Shown: positions 36,893-46,017 of the stretch, in pieces
Numbering within the stretch: position 1 is the stretch's first letter
Layout of the letters: each line of letters opens with the position of its first letter
Assembly (NCBI GenBank): GCA_902778625.1
Contig: CACYYM010000003.1
Span: 62,001 to 126,000, forward strand
Length of the DNA: 64,000 bases
Reading direction: 5' to 3'
DNA from: an uncultured Bacteroidales bacterium
GTDB taxonomy: Bacteria; Bacteroidota; Bacteroidia; Bacteroidales; Bacteroidaceae
Notes under the pieces: generated by a model
Databases searched by the model: none
What the model was told of the DNA's origin: nothing
What the model saw: the letters and a program-made list of their open reading frames with translations, nothing else
Translations under genes and position numbers: made by a program

Positions 36893-37726
36893 TTATATGT
36901 CTGGCTTGAAGGGCCTAAGGTATTCTCTGATTGTGGCTTTGACGCAGGCGAGGATGCGTGTGGCATAGAAGAGGAGACTGTAGTGGCGGATGCCTTTGAG
37001 GTAAGTTGTGGCGAAGGCAAGGGCGAGAGCGGCGTTGTCGCGTGTTATGCTCCAAAGGGAACGTGAGCGTGCTGCGGAGTTTTGACGGAGGCGTCGGTAG
37101 TAGATGGCGTCTTGCGGGGCAACTCCGAAGTGCTTCAATCGGTGGCTTATCTGGGCATTGAAGAGGGCGTCTTCGCCTTGCTTGTAGCGGATGTCGAAGC
37201 GATAGTCTCCTATGGCTTTGCGTGCGGTCATCTTGCAACAGGCTACGGAGAGGAAGCTGCGGCTCGACATGAGTGTGGCGCTGTCTGGTTGTTTGGCGTT
37301 TCTGTTGTAACAGGCAGAAAGCCAGTCGCCTCGCATCTGTCCTGTGCGTTCATCGAGGTTGACGACGTTGGCGATTGCCATGGCATGGTCGCCTTGACAG
37401 ACAGAGAGAAGCCCTTCGAGATAGGTGGGCGAGACCCAGTCGTCGTCGTCGATGAAGCAGACGTATTGTCCGTTTGCCTTGTCGAGCCCGAGGTTGCGGG
37501 CATTGGAAACGCCGCCTTGGTCGGTCTGAAGAACGAGTGTCTTGAGCGCTTCCGGCCATGCTTGCATGTGCGAGAGTATTTGGCTGTGGTAGGGCTCATT
37601 GCATCCGTTCACGACGATGACGAGCTCATAGCGCTCGTGTGGAAGCGTTTGGTCGCGGAGCGATTCAAGGCATTGCCAAATGTAGTCGCCGGGCTTGTAT
37701 GTGGGGATGATGATGGAAACGTCCAT
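36893..37726 (-). CDS. Family 2 glycosyltransferase
   Basis: The 277-residue GT-A protein has VSIIIPTYKPGDYI, VVNGCNEP and FIDDDDWVSP (DxD motif). The C-terminal part has hydrophobic-basic helices. It lies 21 bp before the TupA-like gene and 37 bp after the WbsX-like gene on the same strand. The acceptor is unknown. Confidence 0.9.
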   Translation of the reverse strand: MDVSIIIPTYKPGDYIWQCLESLRDQTLPHERYELVIVVNGCNEPYHSQILSHMQAWPEALKTLVLQTDQGGVSNARNLGLDKANGQYVCFIDDDDWVSPTYLEGLLSVCQGDHAMAIANVVNLDERTGQMRGDWLSACYNRNAKQPDSATLMSSRSFLSVACCKMTARKAIGDYRFDIRYKQGEDALFNAQISHRLKHFGVAPQDAIYYRRLRQNSAARSRSLWSITRDNAALALAFATTYLKGIRHYSLLFYATRILACVKATIREYLRPFKPDI

Positions 37727-37763
37727 GAAACGGAGAAAAGGTAAAAATGCTAAAGGGTTGAGT

Positions 37764-38912
37764 TTAAGGTTTTATTGTTTCTTGCAGGGCATTGAGGAAG
37801 CCGTGTCCATATTTGAGGTCGGGCTCGACGTAGTTGCCTTCTGCCCATTCGTTCCACGAGCGGAGGAAGAGAATGCGGTGCTCCTCAGCTTTATTCTCGA
37901 TCAATTTCAAGGCTTGCAGAATGTGGTGCTTGAAGTTCTCAGGGGTGGCGTTGACATAGACGTCTCCCTGATTGCCGACTCTCGGCGAGCGGTCCCATTG
38001 TGGGATGATGCTGGGAAAGACGTTTTCCCATGCGTCTTCCGGAGCGAAACAGTGAGGCATGACTCGCGGATAGTCGAAATGTGCGGCGGAAAGGCTGGGG
38101 AAGAGCTTGTGCAGGGCTTTGCCGATGAGCCGGACGTACTTGCCCGAAGCTATCATTTCGGCGCGCTTTTTGCCGATTGAGTTGATGCCGTCGAAGCCAA
38201 GGTCGAGGAAAGACTGATAGACTTCTGCGCTACTTTCGAGGTTTGGCATGATGCGTTCGATGCTGCCGTTTGCCTTCCTTCGAATGGTGGTTGTGGCATT
38301 GCACATGGCCACGAAATAGATGCCAGGCAGCCCCGCTTCTTCAGCCCATTCCCGCCAGAGCTGCAGGAAGTGGGCGACGTCGGGGAACTTGTAGGGGTCA
38401 TAGATGCAGAAGAGGGGTTTGCCGTCGATTGTGATGTAGCGATGGTCGCGAAAGGCTGGCAGGACATAGTCGAAATGTGCGCGATAGTCTTTATCGCCCG
38501 GATATTCTTGCTTTGCAATCATGCGTGTGCCGCCTCCGTTCTGCCAGGTGCCTGTTGTCCAGTCGTGGTTTGCCCAAGCTAGGCAGAAGGGGAAGTCGGG
38601 TTTGCCGCTCTCGAGCACTTCCCTGAAAGGCCTTTCCAGCAGCATCTTGCCTCCGCCAAACCAGTAGTGCCAGTAGCAAAAGCCTTCGATACCGGCTTCT
38701 CTTGCCAGCTCGGCTTGTTGTTCGCGCACCTCTGGCAATCGGAGGTCGTAGAAGCCCAAGTCGGCAGGGATGCGGGGCTGGTAGTGCCCTCGGAACAGGG
38801 GCTTAGCTTTGGCCACGTTTGTCCATTCTGTGAAGCCCTTTCCCCAAACGGCATCGTTTTCCGGAATTGGGTGGAACTGGGGGAGATAGTATGCGATAAC
38901 TCTTGCTTTCAT
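37764..38912 (-). CDS. WbsX-like / GH99-like glycan protein
   Basis: The 382-residue protein (start MKARVIAYYLPQFHPI at 38912; a 12-residue extension is unlikely) shows the WbsX family motifs YYLPQFHPIPEND, GKGFTEWTNVAKAKP, FCYWHYWF, WANHDWT and FLRSWNEWAEGNYVEPD. The fold is a GH99-like barrel, found inside O-antigen and capsule clusters as a stand-alone or fused module. Whether it hydrolyses or transfers glycans is not settled for the family. Confidence 0.9.
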   Translation of the reverse strand: MKARVIAYYLPQFHPIPENDAVWGKGFTEWTNVAKAKPLFRGHYQPRIPADLGFYDLRLPEVREQQAELAREAGIEGFCYWHYWFGGGKMLLERPFREVLESGKPDFPFCLAWANHDWTTGTWQNGGGTRMIAKQEYPGDKDYRAHFDYVLPAFRDHRYITIDGKPLFCIYDPYKFPDVAHFLQLWREWAEEAGLPGIYFVAMCNATTTIRRKANGSIERIMPNLESSAEVYQSFLDLGFDGINSIGKKRAEMIASGKYVRLIGKALHKLFPSLSAAHFDYPRVMPHCFAPEDAWENVFPSIIPQWDRSPRVGNQGDVYVNATPENFKHHILQALKLIENKAEEHRILFLRSWNEWAEGNYVEPDLKYGHGFLNALQETIKP

Positions 38913-38944
38913 CTTTATTTTGACGTTTTCACGATTTGACGTTT

Positions 38945-39985
38945 TCACTTTTCACGCTTTTGGCTTTGAAATTGGTCGAAGAGGGTTCTCTTTCGCCTTG
39001 CGAAGGCTTTCAAATTGTGGTAGGAATGAAGCTTAAAGCCAAAGAAGGTCAGCAGGAAAGCGAACTTGTAGGGCATCAAATGTCGGAGCACGTTAAGCAT
39101 CCCGATTTGGCTTTGGAAAAGCATTCCGTAGAAGGGCGTATGTTGCTTGGTTGTTCGAACCATTTGCTTGGTTTTTGCGGCGTCGAAGTGCTTGCCAAAG
39201 AGGCGCATGAACATGGTGAGCATGCCCAGATATAACGAGTAGGGGTACGTCTTTCCGTAAAGCCTGTAACCCTTTTCGAGGGCAAAGAGAACGTTGTCGA
39301 AGTAGCCGTCCTTCTTGATTTTCGTGGTGATGGAGCCCGCTTGCATAATGCGATACCCGAAGTGCGGCACTGTCTCGGCATAGACGTACTTGAGTCCGGC
39401 ATGAATGCTTTGCAGGTTGAAGTCGCAGTCCTGAAGCAGTTGGAGTTTTTCGTCCCATTGGATGCCGCTTTTGCGAAGCGACGAGGTGCGGTAGATGTTG
39501 TTCCAAACCACAAATGGCAGGTTGCGACGTAGGAAGCCCTGGACATCGTCTTTCCTGACCGCATAGCCATAGGTGTGCATCGGAGCAAAGGCCTTGAACT
39601 GATTTTCTGTGTAGATGCCTGAGGGGAAGACAACGAAATCCGCCTCTTTCTGCTTGTCCAACGTCCTGACCCGCTCTTCGAGGCACTGGGGCAAGAGGTA
39701 GTCGTCGGAATCGAAGAAGATGATGTATTCGCCTTTGGCCAACTCCAGCCCCATGTTTCGGCAAGTTTGGGCACCTTTTGGCTGGCGGTCTCTCTTTATG
39801 AAGCGAATGCGTTCATCCCTTTCGGCATATTGTTCGAGAAGGGCAAGCGTTTCCTGCTCCGAACCGTCGTCGATGGCCAGGAGTTCCCAGTCCTGGTAGG
39901 TGTTTGCCAGGATGGAGTCGAGCATAGTCTTCAGCTCTTCGGGATGATTGAAGACGGGCATCGCTATGGAAAGTTTTGCAGGCAT
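38945..39985 (-). CDS. Family 2 glycosyltransferase
   Basis: The 346-residue GT-A enzyme has LSIAMPVFNHPEEL, AIDDGSEQET and FFDSDDYLLP (DxD). The region after 240 is rich in aromatic and basic residues, suggesting a membrane-associated C-terminus. It starts 1 bp after the stop of the deacetylase gene upstream on the minus strand, so the two are likely co-translated. Confidence 0.9.
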   Translation of the reverse strand: MPAKLSIAMPVFNHPEELKTMLDSILANTYQDWELLAIDDGSEQETLALLEQYAERDERIRFIKRDRQPKGAQTCRNMGLELAKGEYIIFFDSDDYLLPQCLEERVRTLDKQKEADFVVFPSGIYTENQFKAFAPMHTYGYAVRKDDVQGFLRRNLPFVVWNNIYRTSSLRKSGIQWDEKLQLLQDCDFNLQSIHAGLKYVYAETVPHFGYRIMQAGSITTKIKKDGYFDNVLFALEKGYRLYGKTYPYSLYLGMLTMFMRLFGKHFDAAKTKQMVRTTKQHTPFYGMLFQSQIGMLNVLRHLMPYKFAFLLTFFGFKLHSYHNLKAFARRKRTLFDQFQSQKREK

Positions 39986-39986
39986 A

Positions 39987-40748
39987 TTATATCTCCCAAT
40001 AAGTTACAAGTTTTGCATTTATCGTATTCAGGTCGAGGTCCTTAAGCATGGTGTATTCGTTTGCTGCTTTGGGATTATCTGTTTCCGAAGCACCCGGATG
40101 CACCATCAGCTCGACAACCTCGTCATCCTTGCAGAGCGCAGGGTTTGAAAGGAAGTCGCGCAAGGGCCCAAACGCATCGGCCATCCTGATTCGCTGCCAT
40201 TTGTAGCCAGTCATGGCGAAGTCTCTCAAACACCTTCCGAGCGGAGACGCCACCATGTTTCGCATCCTGCGACAGCGCTCAATCTTAAGTTCGCTCAAGA
40301 GTGAAGGCAAGACCAGCAACAGTGCCGGACTGGTGTGAATGTGCTGGTGGCTGTCGGCATGACTCAGGCGAATGCCGTTGTCGCGAATCTTGCCGATTTG
40401 TGCCCTCAGCTCCTTCTTGATTTCTTCCCGTATGGTCTTTGGGAAGAACTTTTGTTTCCAGAAGGCCATGCCATTCATGCGCACTCCATCTTTCGTCTCG
40501 ACGAAGTAGCCGAAGTCCAGCAGCGCTTGGCTTTTGGTCAAGGGCTCGCCTTCGGTCAGGTTCATATGCCAGCCAAACGAGATGGCGTCCTTGTACGTCT
40601 CGTAGAGCTTCCGAGCTCCCTCGAAATCGGGCATGTTCGCCATAATGGTCGTGCTCGTAATTAAGCCCTTCTGTATGCAGGATTCAATCTCTCTGTTGAC
40701 CGTTCCCGACATACCCAGATCGTCAGCATTTATGATAATCTTCTTCAT
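39987..40748 (-). CDS. ChbG/YdjC-family carbohydrate deacetylase
   Basis: The 253-residue protein starts with KIIINADDLGMS and has SFGWHMNLTEG, LSHADSHQHIHT and ELMVHPG, the metal and catalytic motifs of the ChbG/YdjC deacetylases that remove N-acetyl groups from amino sugars. In this cluster it may trim a lipid-linked or polymeric glycan. The start overlaps the stop of the GNAT gene by 4 bp. Confidence 0.88.
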   Translation of the reverse strand: MKKIIINADDLGMSGTVNREIESCIQKGLITSTTIMANMPDFEGARKLYETYKDAISFGWHMNLTEGEPLTKSQALLDFGYFVETKDGVRMNGMAFWKQKFFPKTIREEIKKELRAQIGKIRDNGIRLSHADSHQHIHTSPALLLVLPSLLSELKIERCRRMRNMVASPLGRCLRDFAMTGYKWQRIRMADAFGPLRDFLSNPALCKDDEVVELMVHPGASETDNPKAANEYTMLKDLDLNTINAKLVTYWEI

Positions 40749-41788
40749 TCCATCTTCTCCATATCTTGGTCAATGTAGCTCAGGTAGCACGAGCCGAGCT
40801 CCTCGCCGTCCATTGTGGAGAGGAACGCACGGTTGCGCGGGTACACAATCTTCGGGCAGTAGGGAATGTGCCGGATAGCCATGATGCCGTCTGGGGCCTT
40901 GCGCCATTTGCCTTGCAGATAGTCGAGAGCCGCCTTCAGCGCTTGCTCCTCGGAAATGCCGCTGTCCTTCTTTACAATCAGGTCGTAGAGCTTCGACAGG
41001 CGGGCTTGGCTGACGAGATACTTGCCCTCGTAAACGTCCGAGAGGATGGCCACTCCAATGCGCTCGCCCTCTCTTTCCAACGAAAACGCCTTGAACGAAA
41101 TCAGGGGATTCTCCACGTACTTCCATTTCAGGAACTCCTTGGAGCGGACAATGTGGAAGTCCTCGTCGCCGAGGCACGCTTCCATGAAATCCGACAGCTC
41201 CGGCACCTCTTCTCTGGCAATCTCCCTAACGGCAAGCCCCTTTGCGGAGGAGCTGAACAGACTGTTGAGCTTCAGGTAGAAGGACGGCAAACGCAGGCGT
41301 GGAAGCCTCACACTAGCCGAGGTCAGCTTGCGAAGCGCCAGCTCCAGCAGCAACGTGAAGAAGCACGAGATGGGGTAGAAGAAGAACGGCACACGCCTGA
41401 TTTCCCTTGCGCCGCACTTGCGCTTGATGAAGCCGCTTGCCGCTGCGTAGGCCACCGACGAGAAGTTCGGCAGGTCCTCGTGAAGCTTCTGCTGGAGCTG
41501 CATCCCAATGCCTTTGCCCCGCATCTCTTCGAGCACGAAAAAGTCTGCGCCCCACCAAATCTCCTTCTCCTCGCCACGAACCAAAGCCTTGGCCTTGTAT
41601 GCGGTGGACTGGCCCACATAGTTGCCGTCGATGGTCGCAACCAGTAGCCTGAATTGCCCGCTTGCGAAATACCAGTGGATGCGCTTGCCCCATGTAGCGA
41701 AAGAGCCCGCGCCATGGTATTTCTCGAAGAAGGAGACATACCTGGGCTCGTCGATTTCCTCTTCGCGCAAGTATTTCAGGTCAATCAT
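40745..41788 (-). CDS. GNAT-family acyltransferase
   Basis: The 347-residue protein has an N-terminal GNAT domain with the acetyl-CoA loop MRGKGIGMQLQQKL (about residues 108-121), and a second half that resembles a second, less conserved GNAT-like lobe, as in FemAB or GNAT-related glycan acyltransferases. It is the first gene of the minus-strand cluster, preceded by a -7 box at 41858-41851. A role in acetylating a sugar of the glycan is likely but not shown. Confidence 0.75.
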   Translation of the reverse strand: MIDLKYLREEEIDEPRYVSFFEKYHGAGSFATWGKRIHWYFASGQFRLLVATIDGNYVGQSTAYKAKALVRGEEKEIWWGADFFVLEEMRGKGIGMQLQQKLHEDLPNFSSVAYAAASGFIKRKCGAREIRRVPFFFYPISCFFTLLLELALRKLTSASVRLPRLRLPSFYLKLNSLFSSSAKGLAVREIAREEVPELSDFMEACLGDEDFHIVRSKEFLKWKYVENPLISFKAFSLEREGERIGVAILSDVYEGKYLVSQARLSKLYDLIVKKDSGISEEQALKAALDYLQGKWRKAPDGIMAIRHIPYCPKIVYPRNRAFLSTMDGEELGSCYLSYIDQDMEKME

Positions 41789-41850
41789 TGCTTTAATTGT
41801 TTGTGGCGCAAGGCTGCGTCGGCAGTCCTGCGTCAGGGTTAATTATTTGG

Positions 41851-41858
41851 CAAAGGTA
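41851..41858 (-). promoter_or_regulatory. Bacteroidetes -7 box TACCTTTG (minus strand), for the glycan cluster
   Basis: A perfect match 63 bp before the GNAT gene on the minus strand. It probably drives the six-gene run from 41788 down to 35948. Confidence 0.7.
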
Positions 41859-41955
41859 CGAAAAAAAAGGTATTTACCGAAGGATTATGCAAGTTTTTTG
41901 CTGCCTCGACGACTTTCCTGAAAAGACAAAATGAAAGCGCAAATCGGCGCTTTGC

Positions 41956-42361
41956 TTTCTTTTTGCTACTTTTGCACACGTCGTAGAGTGGCGCAAAATA
42001 GGTCTTAAAACGCCGAGTTTGGCAACGCCGCAGGCGAAGTTTGCCAACGCCGCACGCGGAAATTGCCAACGCCGCACGCGACGTTGGGAATTTCACCACG
42101 TTGAATTCATAGAAACACCACGCCAAAATGTGTGCAAAAACGTGCTAAAATCGCCATTTTTGTAATGTAGAGTTGGCAATCCGGAACTTCCTTTCGAAAA
42201 ACGCATCTTGCAACCTCCTCAGTATCAGCACAAAGCGTTTTAGGCCATTTTCTTCAATAAAATGAGGCAAAGTACGCCTCGAGCCATTTCGAGCCATTCT
42301 GAGCGATTTGACTAAATTCGGAGTGTAAGCAAATCTGGTGTTTTAGTTACATTTTGTCAAA
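41956..42361. repeat. Long inverted repeat, left copy, flanking the exopolysaccharide operon
   Basis: This copy is collinear, as reverse complement, with 52042-52446, with only short gaps; the core 41990-42361 and 52042-52413 are both 372 bp. Long stretches are identical, for example AAAATGAGGCAAAGTACGCC and CTCCTCAGTATCAGC. It contains array h and a 50-codon minus-strand frame (42297-42145) whose start matches one in the right copy. It fills most of the gap between the GNAT gene and the end of the exopolysaccharide operon. Confidence 0.92.
41998..42110. repeat. 22-bp-period palindrome array inside the left inverted repeat (array h)
   Basis: Four to five units at 22-bp steps carry GCCGCAGGCG, GCCGCACGCG (twice) and a degenerate CACCACGTTG; spacers contain TTGCCAA. 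The matching position of the right inverted repeat also has an array, with different arms. Confidence 0.85.
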
Positions 42362-42365
42362 GGCC

Positions 42366-43556
42366 TTAGTGCCTGACAAAGTGATACATTTTGGAGACGA
42401 ACCGAAGCAGCGAAGTCGGTAACAGGTTGATGAGCCGACGCTTGAGCGAAGGCTTGAACGTGGAGGGCGGCACTGTCCATCGGCCGATTGCCTTTTCGGG
42501 GGCTGCAATGAAGTCGTGGAAGAAGGCGTCTCTGTCCTGTGAGAACCATGTCTGGCGGGCAAAGAGGGGATTGTGCTTGACGATGTCGGAGAGGTTGCAC
42601 GGACGCATCTCCATCCTTTCCTCCAATCCCGAAATGGCCTGCTCGCCCTTTTGCGTGTTGCAAACGATTGTGGACCAATTCCGCTTCTGGAATGTGAGGT
42701 CGGGAAAGACGGTGGTAAGTCCCTTGAAATCTGCGAGGGTGATGTCGCCCGGTCGGTGTGGATCGCGGTATTTGCAGTTCTTTCCGCAGCTGGGTCGTAG
42801 CGCGTTTTGCGAGAGGAAGAGCTGCTGGTAGGGATCTTGCACGATGTAGCGTGAACGGCTCTGTGTCGTGACGCGGCTGAGGTAGTCCACTTCGAAGTGC
42901 TTTCTCTTGGCTCGGAACTGGTAGGCTGTCACTGTTCCGCCCAAGAAGCTGGAAAGGCTTTTCATGCATGTCTCGAAGACGCTTGGGCTTCCTGCACCGT
43001 GACAAATCAAGTCTATGGTGAGCAGGTTCTCGTAGTCCTTTCGCAGGAAAGCTTTCAGGCCGGCCACTTGACAGGGGCAGCCGCAGAAGATGGCTTTGCG
43101 CCCAGTCTTCAGGGCTTCGTGTATCTCGATAAAGGTGTCCTCGATGGCGCTGCAGATGTACTTCGACTTGCAGAGCGGCGCAATGTTTTCGAAGCCCGTA
43201 ACGCCGATGTGATGGACGCGAAGGCCGTCCCAAGCCGCTCCGACGATTAGTGTGTCCCTGTCTGCCCAAAGCCGGCAAACCTCGCTGAATGCTCCGCCCG
43301 AAGCGCTGCGTCGCCAGATGCCGGCATCCCGAGAAAGGGCGGCGAAGGCTTTCTGATGCTCAAGGGTAGCGGCATTTTCCTGCGTGACTGCCGGACAGAC
43401 TTTCTCGCAGAGGCCGCACTCGATGCAGGCCTCGCTTGCCTCGGGATAGAGGAAGCCTTCCTCGTCTGCTTTCATGCGGATGCAATGGGTGGGGCAAGCG
43501 GAATAGCAGGCTGCGCAACCTGTGCAGTGGGCTTTGTCGGGGTTGAACGTGAGCAT
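42366..43556 (-). CDS. Coenzyme F420 hydrogenase/dehydrogenase beta-subunit-like iron-sulfur protein
   Basis: The 396-residue protein has two 4Fe-4S ferredoxin motifs at the N-terminus (CTGCAACYSACP and CIECGLCEKVCP), then the FrhB-type N- and C-terminal domains (RSASGGAFSE, FCGCPCQVAGLKAF, CHGAGSPSVFE, CGKNCKYRDPHRPGDITLADFKG). Homologues without F420 are common in polysaccharide clusters next to pyruvyl transferases, where they are thought to supply redox chemistry for sugar modification. It is the last gene of the operon; its start overlaps the pyruvyl transferase stop by 1 bp and its end nearly touches the left inverted repeat. Confidence 0.9.
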   Translation of the reverse strand: MLTFNPDKAHCTGCAACYSACPTHCIRMKADEEGFLYPEASEACIECGLCEKVCPAVTQENAATLEHQKAFAALSRDAGIWRRSASGGAFSEVCRLWADRDTLIVGAAWDGLRVHHIGVTGFENIAPLCKSKYICSAIEDTFIEIHEALKTGRKAIFCGCPCQVAGLKAFLRKDYENLLTIDLICHGAGSPSVFETCMKSLSSFLGGTVTAYQFRAKRKHFEVDYLSRVTTQSRSRYIVQDPYQQLFLSQNALRPSCGKNCKYRDPHRPGDITLADFKGLTTVFPDLTFQKRNWSTIVCNTQKGEQAISGLEERMEMRPCNLSDIVKHNPLFARQTWFSQDRDAFFHDFIAAPEKAIGRWTVPPSTFKPSLKRRLINLLPTSLLRFVSKMYHFVRH

Positions 43557-44575
43557 TATTGCATGGCTTTATTGAGGAAGTCGAGCGAGTGGCGGCGCAG
43601 TTCCGAGAGGCGCGTCTCGAAGTCAACGCCGGCGAAGTAGTCCTGTAGCTGGCGTATACGCGAGTTCTGGCAAATGGGGCTGTCCTCTGCAAAACGGACG
43701 AGGGTCTGGTGCTCCTTGTGGAAGAGCAGCGAGAAGATGGTGGCGTGATAGGAGTCGGTGATGACTGCCTCTGCGTTATGAATGAGCCAAATGAAGTGGC
43801 CGGCGTTGAGACCCGTCAGTCGCGTCATCCATTGGGCATCGTCTTTCCTGTCGGAAACGCCCACGATCTGCAGGCCGTGCTCGCTGGCGAACTGCTCCAC
43901 ACGTGCTCTGTACGCATGCTCTTTATTGAGGAAATAGCAGAAGAGGTATTTGCCGCTCACGCCCTTTACCTTTTGCTCTATGGCTTGATAGAAAGGCGCG
44001 TCGTGGAGGAGGGTAGGGTCGAGCACGAGGGTCGCATCTATGCCACACGCCCTTTTCAGCAGTTCCTTTCCCTCTGTTTCCCTGACGGAAACGGCGTGGA
44101 AGGTTTCGAGATGTTCCCTGTACTTGGGCACGAGGTCAGCAGGGATTTCGTTGAGTCCGATGCTTGCCGCGTACGACACCTTGCGTGTTCCTTCCCCTGC
44201 AAAGGCGGCGAAATAGACTGGGTTGTAACAATTTGGCGCCCAAATCTGGTCGGAGCCGCAGACAATGGTGTCGTACTTCGCCGAAAGTGTGGCGAGCGAT
44301 GCGGTGTCGGTGACGAGCTTTCCCTGGCGGAGATACTTGTGGGCGAAGGCTTGGGGATAAATCCTGAACCTTGGGAAGAGGCTGCCCAGCGTGTAATGCA
44401 GAAGAAGCTTTACGGCAGTCTTGGCAGGATTTGGCTTCCCGAATTTAAGGTTCCGATAGTTGACAAACTCTACGTCGTATCCCATTTCACGGATGGCTTC
44501 CTGCAGAGCATAGGCTTGCAGAACACTCCCGAAGTTGCCGTAGTAGTGCCACGTTATGATTCCGACTTTCTTCAT
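43556..44575 (-). CDS. Polysaccharide pyruvyl transferase family protein
   Basis: The 339-residue protein matches the polysaccharide pyruvyl transferase family: IITWHYYGNFGSVLQAYALQ, VCGSDQIWAPN, SYAASIGLNEIP, SVREXEG-type motif and VLDPTLL, ending with the TDSYHATIFSLLFHK block. It probably adds a pyruvate ketal or related group to a sugar of the exopolysaccharide. It overlaps the flippase gene by 4 bp and the iron-sulfur gene by 1 bp. Confidence 0.92.
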   Translation of the reverse strand: MKKVGIITWHYYGNFGSVLQAYALQEAIREMGYDVEFVNYRNLKFGKPNPAKTAVKLLLHYTLGSLFPRFRIYPQAFAHKYLRQGKLVTDTASLATLSAKYDTIVCGSDQIWAPNCYNPVYFAAFAGEGTRKVSYAASIGLNEIPADLVPKYREHLETFHAVSVRETEGKELLKRACGIDATLVLDPTLLHDAPFYQAIEQKVKGVSGKYLFCYFLNKEHAYRARVEQFASEHGLQIVGVSDRKDDAQWMTRLTGLNAGHFIWLIHNAEAVITDSYHATIFSLLFHKEHQTLVRFAEDSPICQNSRIRQLQDYFAGVDFETRLSELRRHSLDFLNKAMQ

Positions 44576-46017
44576 TCCCCTTTGCTCCTTAAATCTTTGA
44601 GGTATTTCAAGATATATGTATAGCTATCAAGCTTTAAGATATGGCAGAAGAGGCAGTAGGAAGCGGCTCCGATGATGAACTGAATGATGAGCAACGGAAT
44701 GTTTCCCAAAGGCAGGAAACTGCATGCATAGACCACGGCTCCCATCAACAGGGCTGCTATGATTGTCGGCATCACGTCGCGTAACTGCTCCCAAACGCCA
44801 TAGTTCACAAGGCGCTTGCTGGGCGAGAGGTTGATGGCAATGCAGATGACGTTGTAGAGCACAATACCCCACGCAACGGCATAGACATTTATCAAGAAGC
44901 TGACAACAAGGATGATGGCCTCGATGACCTTCTTTATTATCTCGAGCTTCAGTATGATGTTGCTGTAACCCAAGGACTTGATACCTGTGGTGTTGACATT
45001 CTGAATGGGCATCAACAGAAAGACGATGCAGAAAATCTGTATGAAGGGCACAGCGGGCAGCCATTTCTCTGTCAGCAGCGCCAAGACAAGCTCCTTTGCC
45101 ACGACAATGAAGCCAATCAACAATGGCGCGACAAAGAGGTAGCTAACACCTACACTGCGCCGCATCATCTGTTTCACACGCGTCTTGTTGTCCTGCTCTT
45201 CGGAAAGTGTTGGGAGCAAAACCGTGTCGATGGAAACCGTCACGTTCGCCATAATCAGTGAAGGAAGTGACTTGCCTCTGTCGAAAAAGGCGAGCGAGGC
45301 AGGCTGGTATAGCTTGCCAATCACAAGGCTACGGATATCGCCATAAATGGCAATGATGAAGTTTGTCATAAATATCTTCCATCCGTAATCGAACAGTCCC
45401 GCAAAACGCTCCTTTGAAAACTCGAATGTGGGATACCATCTCACGAAAAACAACATTGCGATGCAGCAGAACAGCGAGCTCGTCAACGTATGTCCCACCA
45501 GCGCCCAGACGCCATAATCCGCATAGGCCATCGCGATACCGATGATGCCAGAGAGAACTATCGCTATCGCGTTCACGTAGAACAACTTCCGAAAAAGCAT
45601 TTTGCGCGAAACGTATGCACGCTGAACAGAGTTGAACGAGAACAGAAAGATGTTCAAACCCAACACTCTCAGGACTGGTGTCAGGACTTCATTGTTATAA
45701 AAGTCAGAGATGAGCGGCGCGCAAGCAAACAATATCAGATACATCACGCCAGCCATTGCCAAGCAGAACCAGAAAATCGTCGAGAAGTCTGTCTGGTCGG
45801 CATCTTTCTTTTGCACCAAAGCCGTGTTGAACCCACCATCGATGATAACGTTTGCTATGTTGATGAAGACCAAGATAATGGCAATGATGCCGTAATCTGT
45901 CGGCATCAGGATGCGCGCCAAGATGATGGAAATGACGAAGGAAACCAACTGGGAACTGAAGCGCTCCAAAAGTTTCCATATCATTGAATTTATAACTGTC
46001 TTACTGCTTATCGCCAT
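44572..46017 (-). CDS. Polysaccharide flippase (Wzx-like, MOP superfamily)
   Basis: The 481-residue protein has about 12-14 membrane helices and the MOP/PST N-terminus VINSMIWKLLERFSSQ...ILARILMPTDYGI. It probably moves lipid-linked repeat units across the inner membrane. Start and stop overlap neighbouring genes by 1 and 4 bp, so translation is coupled along the operon. Confidence 0.92.
   Translation of the reverse strand: MAISSKTVINSMIWKLLERFSSQLVSFVISIILARILMPTDYGIIAIILVFINIANVIIDGGFNTALVQKKDADQTDFSTIFWFCLAMAGVMYLILFACAPLISDFYNNEVLTPVLRVLGLNIFLFSFNSVQRAYVSRKMLFRKLFYVNAIAIVLSGIIGIAMAYADYGVWALVGHTLTSSLFCCIAMLFFVRWYPTFEFSKERFAGLFDYGWKIFMTNFIIAIYGDIRSLVIGKLYQPASLAFFDRGKSLPSLIMANVTVSIDTVLLPTLSEEQDNKTRVKQMMRRSVGVSYLFVAPLLIGFIVVAKELVLALLTEKWLPAVPFIQIFCIVFLLMPIQNVNTTGIKSLGYSNIILKLEIIKKVIEAIILVVSFLINVYAVAWGIVLYNVICIAINLSPSKRLVNYGVWEQLRDVMPTIIAALLMGAVVYACSFLPLGNIPLLIIQFIIGAASYCLFCHILKLDSYTYILKYLKDLRSKGE

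Noticed and set aside
41967..41974. Plus-strand -7-like TACTTTTG at the edge of the left inverted repeat
   Set aside because: It matches the consensus but points into the 3' end of the exopolysaccharide operon with no plus-strand gene behind it; possible antisense promoter, not supported further.
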